This document shows, in pieces, positions 21,152-30,898 of a stretch of DNA of 35,057 nt; position 1 is the first letter of the stretch, and every line of letters begins with the position of its first letter. Location: assembly GCA_022579005.1 (NCBI GenBank), contig MU401774.1, positions 1 to 35,057 of the forward strand, written 5' to 3'. The notes below the pieces were generated by a model. The model was not told the origin of the DNA. It saw only the letters and a list, made by a program, of their open reading frames with translations, and made no database searches. The DNA comes from Poronia punctata. Lineage: Eukaryota > Ascomycota > Sordariomycetes > Xylariales > Xylariaceae. Position numbers and translations under genes: made by a program.

Positions 21152-21919
21152 ATGGACTTGCCCACCCAGATCCGTGCCGGTCTCCAAAACCAAGGACTCC
21201 CACTCCCGTCTTTGACATGGATAAAATCAGCATTGCCTAACCGGAACCCTTTGCCCCCTTTGCCAGCCCTTACCGCGACTGTGAGGGCGCGTTTCCTCGC
21301 AGCTGACCTGAAAACCCCAACACTCTTCGACTCACCCAGACCTTCGTTTCCGTCTAATCTGGGCGATCCGGGTGTGAAGGAAATTAGGCTTGCTAGTGAC
21401 ATACCCGTGCAAGTACTCGATATTGAAAATTTGTCGAAAAGTAAATGGGAACAGGCCGAAGAGCTTGAGGCCATTGCACGGGGCGAACAGACACGGGGTC
21501 GCGAGATCATACGCCTTCCTACCGGCAATGAAGAAGATGAGTATGCCGGGGACAGTCAGCCTACGCAGTCCACTGCTAATGGCGTGGAGAGATCGGGGCA
21601 CCAAGGCAGAGGAGGCCCTTCTGCCTCCACCAATGCTGCCCCAAAAAGCTCGACCCATCGGGTTGTGCTACAAGACTGCAAGGGACAGAAGACATATGGG
21701 TTAGAACTCAAGCGGATTGAGAAGATTGGAATTGGTACACTCAACATCGGAGAAAAGATTCTGCTAAAAAAGGGCACCACCGTTGCCCGAGGTACTATCC
21801 TCCTCGAACCAACAAACTGTATCATTCTCGGTGGAAAAGTCGAGGCTTGGCATAAGGCTTGGATAGAGGGCCGGCTAGCTAGACTACGAGAGGCTGTCGG
21901 GGCTGATAATCGCACTTGA
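21152..21919 (+). CDS. RMI1: Rmi1, RecQ-mediated genome instability protein 1
   Basis: OB-fold scaffold of the RecQ helicase-topoisomerase III-Rmi1 (Sgs1-Top3-Rmi1) complex, which dissolves double Holliday junctions in the nucleus. A single exon of 255 residues. The N-terminal helical part (about 1-60) is followed by the conserved run P-V-Q-V-L-D-I-E-N-L-S-K-S-K-W-E-Q at about 85-101 and G-R-E-I-I-R-L-P at 116-123. A Ser/Thr/Gly-rich linker (about 124-168), which probably forms the inserted loop, leads to the second half of the OB fold, with VVLQDCKGQKTYGLELKRIE at 171-190, GEKILLKKGT and LLEPTNCIILGGKVE near 200-231. Length is in the range of yeast Rmi1 (241). It lacks the long C-terminal extension of animal RMI1. 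Divergent from VPS51. Confidence 0.9.
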   Translation: MDLPTQIRAGLQNQGLPLPSLTWIKSALPNRNPLPPLPALTATVRARFLAADLKTPTLFDSPRPSFPSNLGDPGVKEIRLASDIPVQVLDIENLSKSKWEQAEELEAIARGEQTRGREIIRLPTGNEEDEYAGDSQPTQSTANGVERSGHQGRGGPSASTNAAPKSSTHRVVLQDCKGQKTYGLELKRIEKIGIGTLNIGEKILLKKGTTVARGTILLEPTNCIILGGKVEAWHKAWIEGRLARLREAVGADNRT

Positions 21920-24900
21920 GAAAGGCATATTGCTTCGCTCTAGCCATCTCCTGTGTATCCTGGCACGAGCTTCTCGACGGTCCCCGTCAAAATACCAACA
22001 CAATGGCCGGCCCATTATGTGCGACAAAGGTATATACTCGGCGGCGAACGCGTGTATGTATCTTATTTCGTCTCATAATTCTGCAACACGGAGCGCTACT
22101 AACTAGATTATTAGCAGCCAGGTCCATGCTTTCAAAAGCCGTCAAACTAAAGTGCACACCGGGAAACCTCTAGTTTCGACGCAGCTGCGGTTTTTTTGTT
22201 ATATGCCGGGCCGTGGTTAAGACGAGATAAATGTCTCATGACCACAAGAGCTTAAATACCTGGCCGCACTATTTAATGGCCATTTCGATCTTGTGTATGG
22301 AATTTGTGATACTGCCTAATTTGCTTGTCTCGTGGGCTTCGGAACAACGAACCCCTTAGAAGAGCTGCATCGTATGTCGGTGTTTGTTCAATCGTACCGG
22401 TGTTTTGGCGAGCCATGATTGACTCATGGAATCATTAAATTCATATCTCTTAGCCGTCACAAGGTCTTACAGAGTCATTGTCGATATTGAGCTCAGGGGG
22501 GCGGGCATCGGATCGACGATCGCGTTGCTATTTGTTCTGCCTCGAATAGACAGCCGCTGCCACGACAATTTGGCCGCTAATATGTCTTGTAACATATTAG
22601 TCCAGTATCGAGTTTAGGTATAGACTGCCGCGCCAGCCTTGCAGGTACTCGGTGATGCGACGCTCCTTTGTTGCGGTTGTCATACTTCGGGATTGCGGTG
22701 CTCACCCGCTTAGGACGGAGAAGGCCTCTATCGACGGAAAGACTGTACTACAGCCGGTCTTGTCGCGACTTGGCGCCCAGGATACAATGTAGGAGGGCTT
22801 CGAGAAGGAGGCGTTGGGGTGGTCGTTACTTCAACCTAGTTTCGTTGCGGGTGAGGTGACGCACATGGTGAAGCGATGATGCGTCAACTTCACAGCGGAA
22901 CGGCTGTATCGATGATGCTAAAAGCTTTTCGTGCTTGCGGCCCCCGAAATCTAGCCTTTTTCGCTTCAGCCTGCCTGCTCCCTAGTGTTTCCGGCTCGGG
23001 TTCACGCCCCTAGGCTCGTGAGGTCGCCCGGTTTGCACTGTTTCCCTTAGGTATAATGTGGCTGACATTGTGTGGCCTTGTCGAGTTAGCAATGAGCTTA
23101 GCATTGCCGGAGAAGCAGGCGAGTCAATTGTACCTACCTACTCCATTGTGGTGGTGGTAAAATTGCCCATTCTATACCAATGACGAACGCTCTTCCTCAG
23201 TGCACGCATACATGGGGACTTACCTGTCTACATACATGTAGGTTAGGTACCTACCTACTGTACCCTATACCTAACCCATCCAGTGCTAAAAGGCGTAGCG
23301 TGACTGCCAGTTTGGTTCTCGGAGCATGAAGTTGCCGCTGTTCAGGGGGCTGGTCTGATTAGAAAGGTTGGGAAGGAGAAGCGGCTGCGTAATGTCAAGT
23401 TTGGCGGAAATAAAGTCTCCTCCGTCGACGACTGCCCCTCGTATTTGCTTACAGAGCCGGTAGACGATCTAGACATATGATTTTGGATGTGTGGTTCTGG
23501 CTATAACACGTCGGCGCTAGCGTTTCGGGTTTCTGTGGTAATGACTGGGAGACAGAGACCGATGATCAATCTCGCCGGACAGTTTAGTACCCACCTATTG
23601 TGAGGTGACATCCGTCTCTAGTCCCGCCAACAGCGCCGGAAAACAAAATTACGGTGTGAAGGACGTCAGGCAAGCGGGCAAAAAACTGGGCCTGTGAGGC
23701 TCAAGTCATTTGAATGATTAAATATGCAGGTGAGTTATTGCTTCCTACATGACTGACAAGATCAAATTTTCAGTGCAGCTGATTGTCGCCAATCAGGCGC
23801 AAGATAGGTTCGCGCTCACTTGCCTCTGTCCTTGCCTGATCTCCGATAACAATATTTCGAATCCTTCGGTGTAACTATGCGCTTGCAGTAGTCTGGACTC
23901 TGGTAATTGTTACTTGCTGGTCGCCAAGTTGGCCTCTTCAAAATGAACATTGCCTAAACCTACCTAACCTACACACCTTAATTCGATGATCCGAAATATA
24001 TTCAGGACGCAGTAGCCTAGAAAGGGAAATAGGATAACGTTTATCCTGTTGATATTTTGCACCTCTACATAATTACATGTAGGTGAACATTGGCCATTTC
24101 GGTATCAGGCGATGTATGTATGCCTGTAAAGATCTAACAGTACACGGCTTTCTGGTGTACTTCGCCCCTACGGATGGGACACGGCACTATATCGGGCTCG
24201 TATGGAATACACACTGATTTTATGCATTGGCAGCTTAACTGGCCGCCTCCTCTATTAAACAACCCGATTGCACGATCACTATAGGGCTACAGTGGGCGTT
24301 ACGGCTAGTGCCCTCGACATTACTTCAACGTCTCCAACACGGGGATATTCTAGCGACTCGCTTAGTATTTTGGTATACGAGGTAAGGTAGCAGAGATGTA
24401 GCTCCCGGTACCACCCAGCTCTTTCCATTCGATATACCGAGTCTATAAGTCGATCTTTTTTTCCGGAGTAGGTAAGTAATGTCAGGTACACGTCTGTTAC
24501 AGATGATGCCATGCTGTACTGAGACAAGACTCGATACCTCGCAATCACACCCTACTACAAGTGCGGGTTATACCTAGATACAAATGGGGTTTGCTGACTC
24601 AGGATTTCTCAAGGGACTCCCTATCTCTCATACCTTCTATGTAGACCGCTTCGGATACTGGCTGTGTAGTCCTTAGTCCTTTGGGTGCGGACGTGGTAGA
24701 TCAATGGTCGAGTGTCATGAAGGAGAATTTTACCAACACTGGAGGAAATACATAAACGCCTTACCTTCTTCTCTGACTACCTGTTACTCCCTCTTTCGAG
24801 ATTTGTCTCGGATATCCCTTATATATATCTCCTTGTTGGTTTATTCCACCGCTGCTCTTCAGGGGTTGGCTTTACGGTCCATATCTTATAAGACAACACC

Positions 24901-25040
24901 TTCACTAGTTTCACCGGCTGTCACTTGTCGGTTACGCGACTGCTTGCAACGAAAGTCATCCCGCACCACTCACGCCACACACACTGCTTCGCTGTCTTCG
25001 TTGGCTTCGAATACTTGATCGTCTTCCTTCTCCCGCCGCC
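21920..25040. other. Gene-poor 3.1-kb intergenic region
   Basis: No open frame here shows codon use or family resemblance that I would call a gene; the longest (about 104 codons from 24704) looks random. Base composition is mixed, unlike the RIP blocks. Palindromic words built from TAGGTACCTA/TACATGTA cluster at 23130-23270 and near 24070. I looked for tRNA-like B-boxes, snRNA and 5S words and found none. It could be very old degraded repeat sequence or hold non-coding transcripts. Confidence 0.45.
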
Positions 25041-25342
25041 ATGGCTAATTCAAACATCTCAACGGTCAATAATGCTGGCTGCTCCTCGGGGCCGTATGTC
25101 TCTCCTCGTCTCTTGTCCTTGGCCTTTTGTTGACTAATAATGTCCATTCTAGCCACGAAAAAGCCCCGCTAACAACCGAGGAAAAGAACTCGCTCCGCGA
25201 GTATCGCCTGTCTGGCGCCTGGAAGCGGACGGCAGAACATACTACCGACCGTCTATATCGCCAAGAGGCGAGTATTGAAGATCATGCACGACAACTTAAA
25301 GCCCAAGTCGACGAAATCGATGCTATCATGCAACCGAAATGA
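25041..25342 (+). CDS. Small charged coiled-coil-like protein, unrecognised
   Basis: A two-exon gene: 25041-25093 and 25153-25342, with a 59-bp intron (GTATGT, branch GACTAATAA, acceptor TCTAG) that fits fungal consensus closely. The product has 80 residues. The start CCGCCATGGC is in strong context. After an Asn/Ser-rich first 18 residues, the rest is hydrophilic and helical: LTTEEKNSLREYRLSGAWKR at about 24-43, then H-T-T-D-R-L-Y-R-Q-E-A-S-I-E-D-H-A and L-K-A-Q-V-D-E-I-D-A-I-M with heptad-like spacing, suggesting a short coiled coil and a subunit of some complex. There is no signal peptide or membrane segment. I do not recognise the family. The intron and codon pattern make it a real gene rather than chance. 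Confidence 0.7.
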
Positions 25343-28300
25343 CGATAATCCAGCCGACAAACTATCCACAGTTCATGCATGCACGATTATGAACGCTGTC
25401 GAGACGAAATTTCAAACAAATCCACACCAATTATATATATTTTGTTTATAAGCATCCTTCGGCTCGGCTTCACATTGGCTCGATCTGCGTTAAGATCTAT
25501 CTCTGATGTTACATGTCATATGCCACATTCAAAAAGAGGGTTGCATATTACAAATATTATCTGGGGATCAAGTGACAGGTGCCTTTTTGGAGATGTGTTG
25601 GAAGCGGAGAACCCTTAATAAGCACCGCAGCAAATTTCAAGGGGACTCTGTCACCAATTCCGATGCCATACTCCGCATCTAGGGGATTAGTCGGGCGGAT
25701 TGGAAATGTACGATGATTATACAGATACGATAAATGCAGGTTTCCTTTCTTCCTTATTACACGAGATACAGCGCTTTAATCAATTCCCTTGGCTTTGTTC
25801 AGTTTATTGTACTATGTATACCTTAATTTCTTCTCTTATGTCTAGTTAGACAAGCTTCTTACCTGATGCCACATATTCAGCTCGCCTTCCCACTGAGACC
25901 CAGGATCCCCAGGTCTTATCTTAGTAACCGGCTCTCCGCATCATCAGCCCTACAACGTTCTACCTGAAACAATGTTTCTCAACTCCCCGTCGCCACTAAA
26001 CAGGGCCACTGTATTCCGCCAGCGGTTCGCCCCGGTAATATCTCTTATCTTGTGTGAGTTAATGGTGACTAAGTATCTGACATTCATGATATGTTGTAGA
26101 TAAACAAATATCGGATCGAACGGAACTACACAGTAAAGTTGTCGACCCAATATTTACGATCCGCGACTAGAACACGCTAGAAAGAAGGCAGATCGATCAG
26201 CCTAACCGTCATAATTTGATTTTTCCCTATTCCTAATTTCTTCTAGCGACCGGAGGTATAATGATGTACGTGTGTACCTCAATACAAAATGATGTCTGCC
26301 GGGCTAGCTACTGTACCTACTCGTAAGGGGCCGCATTTGAAACGGGACTAACCTAGCGGCCCACTGGGTCAGTCCTGAACTAGAATTAGCGTACCAGTAT
26401 CGTAGGGCTCTAAGTTAGTGACTTAATATTGCCCTAGTGATATTACATAAGTCTTAATTGAACAACAAAACGCGGCTTTCTCGGGTCATCTGATCGTGTT
26501 GTCACAAGGGGAATAAAGGATTCCTTTTACCTATCTAGACTACTACCTAGATAACCTTAATGTACTTGCTGGATTTTCTCCGATTTAATAGACTGGCACC
26601 CCGGCATCCTGGGGTTTCGGGTTACGACCTACGTGTACATATCGGTCATGCCGCCTGTCAGATATATCCGTAGGGATTCTAATCCAGGTGATAGCTCGGC
26701 ACGGGAATGAATGAGCAAGGGCAAGGCTGGGCAGAAGAAAATGGGAATGCACAAGGGTGTAGGCCCTGGGGGGAAGGGGCTGTCTGCTAATTGGTATCTA
26801 GGTGGGTGGGTAGAGGTTGGCCAATGGTTGCCGTAGCATTCGACGCAGAGTTCCTGAGCTACATGTAGCCATGTACTGTACGTGTACGTGCACTACCCTC
26901 CAGATGGAGGTGGCAAGTTCGCAAGTACCTGGGTACGTGCTACATGGCCTAGATCATCTGTACCAAGAAGTAGGTAGTCTTCAAGTGTTGAGATGGAAGT
27001 AAATCAGCTAGGCAGGTTAGGTTAGATAAGGCAAGTACATCATCCTACTTACACATACTCGTACACCCAGAGGGAAGTTAACCTGTCAGCCTGTACTTTC
27101 CTGCAATGCAAGTTCCTACCGAGATGAGGTAGGTTAGGTAATTTGCTAAAGGCAGGCGCAACAAATAACGCCACTGGGGCATATCTACCGCGCACGCCCT
27201 TCACTCTTCTATTATTCACCGTTTGTTTCTGCGTAGGTGACTCTTTTCGTCGAGCATTACGTGTCCCTTGACCGTCCTGTTGCAACATCAATCTCTTTTT
27301 CACCTTTTCCATCTACGTGCAGCACGCCCCGGATAATGATGATAAGCACTTAAATACGCCGGTGGAGTATTGCGCGGGTCAGCGTGAGTGAACTGGGTAC
27401 AATCAGAACCATTCGCCATGCTAATTTGGCAGAGAGATGACTCAAGCAGCTGTCAAGATATACCTAGGACGTGCACGACTAGCCCACGAGTAGAGGATAT
27501 CTCGTTTCGTCTCGGTCTAGACTGGAGCTTCCCCTCGCTTGATAGAAATACCCCCAGCCAGCGGGGCGATCAAGGACTCAGGGACTCAGGGCCTGCGCCT
27601 CGCCCGCCACGGACCCTCGGCATCGACTTGGGACTAGTTAGCCAAGAGGCATGGATAGATCGAGAAAGCACACTACGTAGACTGGGATTAAAGGTATGGA
27701 ACTAATTTGAACCGTCCAGACTGGGTTGATGGGATTTCCGAAACTAGGGTACACCGCCTGACCGGTAAGATCGACGCTGTATGAAGATTGTCAAACGTTC
27801 AATGTTCTGACGGACATAGCAAAGCAGTCAGCAGGACCATCGATCAATCAATCAGCCAACCAACTACATCGTAGACGTAGCTCCTCTCACAGACCATCGC
27901 CAACCCTAAGACTGCGATCCCAGTGCGATTGCTGGAGCTGACAGGAGGTAGCTGGCCCGTCGATTGTGTACTGACGTAGCCAAGGAAAGACAACCCAAGG
28001 GGTAATTGCCCCCCCCCATCTTCTGCGGCAAATTGCGACTCTACTGGTGTGTGTGGTAATGCAGAACACGTGGTGGGCACAACAGTAGGCTTAATTACCT
28101 ACAATACCACCTCTGCTTACCTACCATCTTGATTCAGGTACAATTGAGTAAACACTACACTAAATTTCCATAACCGCCAAGACCTTTATCTGTAAGCATT
28201 ACACAGGTATCTACACGTATACAAGGTAAGTAGCGGTATGCCAGGAAACCTTCAAGTATACTTTGGAAAATTTTATGTTCTAGCAACGTACTATAGGAAC

Positions 28301-29845
28301 TTTTTCCTCAGCTAACTATGGTACGTTGACCCTAGGACGACTGGAAAGGTGGACCCATGGATAGAGGTAAGACGGTGGGACTACGATCATTCCATCTACC
28401 AGATTGACCCGAGCCAAAAGTGGTGAGTAATGAAAAATTTATGTTGCCAGGTTTTGGTACTCCCACAAGAATTATATGACGTGCGTAAATCTGATCTTGG
28501 GAGGCTATTTCTAACATTGGACTAACCTTGGTTTACGATGTAGGCTGGCCAGTGTCTTCTAAGAGGCAGATCTTTCGGCTTATCTCCATCCTCTAGAGAA
28601 CATAGGTACGAAAAGGAAGCAGATGTAAGGAGATTGTTATACCTAATGTAGGTACCTGCCTACATATATGTTGATTTCCATGGATACTCCGCAAGATGTG
28701 CGTTCCCCTAGGTACTAGAACAAGCCCCATTTCTGCCTGGAAAGGTCCGTTATGGTCTGGCTAGCTCACTTCTTTTGTTTAATTGGCGCTGTCTGGTGCG
28801 TTCCGTACTTTAAATGTAGATGTGTACATCTGCCGTTTTCCCATGGTCGATCTTTGCTCCTTGCTTTCAATTCTAGTATTCTGCAGTATTTGAAAATGTT
28901 CTGCCCTTACATAACTGTAATATCGGTTAACCCTGGTACAGGTAGGTCATCTGCATCAAATACATACTACGATGTGAACCTGGTAAGTCATAAAAACAGG
29001 ACCTGACAGGACCCCGGCCGCCATATTCTCCATGATATTTTCTAGTGGGGTTACCTGTTGGTTGGGACGCATCCGCAGCTGAACCGACGGCAAATTAATC
29101 CAGGGGGGTACGCATATTGAATGTGTAGGTACCTAGCTAATGTTGGCAAGTATTTGGTGAAGGTTACATCCAGTCTGTGTGGAGATGGTCTCAGGCTTGC
29201 ATGACCATTTCAATTTTTCAACTAATAGGTACCTGATATACTTGCACTTAAGTTGCAAGTAGGTACGTAGAGGCAAGACCTCTATCTCTAGATGGAATAT
29301 CAGCACCGACATCCAAATCATGCATGTAGTCTAGGACGCTAGGTACACAGGGTTACTACGTGTAAACAAGCTAGACATATTACATGTATGTCACTGGGGA
29401 ATGGGAATTATCTGGGCTTATGTAAGCCTTGGCAGCCTGGAGGGACAAGTAACCAAGCATTCCCCTGTTATACCCGACGAAGCGATGCGCTACTCGTAGA
29501 CGAAACAATAGTGTGTACGGAGTATGAAAGGTGCAAGGGGTAACCTGGTCTCCCACGTGGAATCAGGGAAGGGGGTGTGTGGAAACTTTGAAATCCGTTG
29601 TGTCTGTCGTGTGTCTGTGTCGAGACTGGACAATTAAGCGCAAAAAGTTCCAAATCCTTTCATTTCCTAGATGGGTACCTACAGGCTACCCGTGTTATTA
29701 TCATGGTATCTTGATAATGTCAGCTGCTAGTCTATGTGATTACATACGACGAGAATCTTTTCCGTTTTTGTTAACATGCATTGTACACGTCACTACTTGT
29801 ACATGGATGATGGCGGCATTTTGGTTTGAAATATTTTCATGAGGC
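25343..29845. other. Gene-poor 4.5-kb intergenic region
   Basis: I see no gene I can support. Open frames at 27049-27312 (-), 27388-27705 (+), 27844-28080 (-) and 29531-29842 (+) lack introns with good signals and family resemblance. The region holds many short palindromic TAGGTAC/GTACCTA and ACATGTA words (for example 26860-26890, 28640-28670, 29125-29140, 29225-29265), a run of nine or more C near 28010, and a doubled GGACTCAGG near 27570-27590. It is not RIP-saturated. Confidence 0.45.
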
Positions 29846-29950
29846 TCAAGTGGGAATTATTTGTCTTGTCAATTGCCAGGAGGGGGTTTTTCTTCGGAGG
29901 GAACTGAGAGGAAAGAAGGATATCCAATTTACCTTATGCCGTTACCCGGC

Positions 29951-30238
29951 TTACATAACGGAGAAAACCCTCGGGACAATCTCTGCCTTGACCCATGGGG
30001 CCCCATCCCTCACAATCTTGCATTCCAACGCCGGAATATCCCGATAAACAGGCCGGAAAGTCAGATTATGCGTCTTCTCTTGCCGGGCAATCTTGAGATC
30101 AATACAAGTCTGGTCCATGATAAAAATGTGACCTCGTGTCGCGAAATTCTCGTCCTGATCAGGCGACACAAAAATCTCCGGAGAACTTGTGTCTCTGTAA
30201 TTATTCAGCGCTTTAAGTCGAGGTGGAAGGCCCGACAT
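29951..30238 (-). CDS. Doubtful hypothetical protein or gene fragment
   Basis: A minus-strand open frame of 95 residues starting at 30238, with a stop in frame just upstream. The residues look protein-like: LPPRLKALNNYRDTSSPEIF at about 4-23, then G-H-I-F-I-M-D-Q-T-C-I-D-L-K-I-A and R-P-V-Y-R-D-I-P-A-L-E. The stop overlaps a plausible splice donor (GTAAGC at 29954). Using it with the acceptor at 29904 (51-bp intron, CTCTCAG) would extend the product by about 20 residues to 29846. I do not recognise the family. It lies about 50 bp from an A+T-rich LTR-like edge, so it may be a truncated remnant. Confidence 0.35.
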   Translation of the reverse strand: MSGLPPRLKALNNYRDTSSPEIFVSPDQDENFATRGHIFIMDQTCIDLKIARQEKTHNLTFRPVYRDIPALECKIVRDGAPWVKAEIVPRVFSVM

Positions 30239-30288
30239 CTCTGGGCCGGATCAGCGCCGGTCTATAGCGCCCAAGGATTTCGGGTAAG

Positions 30289-30480
30289 TGTTAGAACTAC
30301 ACGTAATAGATTATTAAAAAAAAACTATATTCAATAAGACGCCTATATAGTAAAGGGATATAGTTATAGTAAAGATAACTATAAAAGAAAAAGTCTTCTT
30401 TATTAAAGGTTAAAGTAAAAAGAAACACAATTTTCTTTTATATATAAACAACTCAACTATAAGACAATACAACTACTTCT
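30289..30480 (+). repeat. A+T-rich patch resembling an LTR remnant
   Basis: A sudden A+T-rich patch beginning TGTTAGA, with a central stretch (ATAGTTATAGTAAAG...ACTATAAAAG, about 30360-30390) that resembles 34848-34880 in the right-hand A+T block, which also starts TGTTAGA (34789). TGTTAG is a common LTR start. I could not find a matching end or a target duplication, so this is a weak call. Confidence 0.3.
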
Positions 30481-30898
30481 AGGTATCGCAAAAGCCCTAC
30501 TCTTCTCTTTTAGAATATCTAGTATTGCAAAACAATGGAGGTCAAGGCGAAGACACCAATACAAGGCCTTAAGCGTGAAAGCGTTTATTGCTTCCAGGTT
30601 GGTTTAACGACAGGAGATAGAGGCAGAAAACCGGGAACGGGGGAAAGACACGGCATAGCTTCGTATTAGTACAGTAGGTATATCGCGGGTAGCCGTGGAT
30701 AGATAATTATTCAAGGAATACAACCTGAGTCATCTCAGACATAGAGACCTTATGTTGACTAGCCGGCCCATTGCTAATAGGCGCAAAGTCTTATTATACC
30801 TGGTGACTTTAACCAGTGGCGTTACTATTTAAGTAAAGTATTTGAGCCACTTAACGTGAACAGGCTACATGCCCATGTTATATAATCCCCTTAGGAAG
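30481..30898. other. Intergenic sequence downstream of the DUF3176 gene
   Basis: Normal-composition sequence that holds the 3' untranslated region of the DUF3176 gene. No gene recognised; an ATG at 30535 opens a short frame of no evident family. Confidence 0.4.

Noticed and set aside
22668..22859. Arg-rich 63-codon frame in the gene-poor region
   Set aside because: Low complexity, no context and no intron signals; looks like chance.
24704..25018. Frame of 104 codons before the small two-exon gene
   Set aside because: Thr/Ser/Leu-rich without family resemblance; it overlaps the promoter and leader of the supported gene at 25041.
27049..27705. Two opposite frames of 87 and 105 codons
   Set aside because: Neither has a plausible start context, intron structure or recognised motif.
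21920..30898. Search for tRNA, 5S rRNA, snRNA and CRISPR-like arrays in the gene-poor part
   Set aside because: No B-box-like GGTTCGANTCC, no spliceosomal RNA words and no regular short repeats with unique spacers were found by eye.
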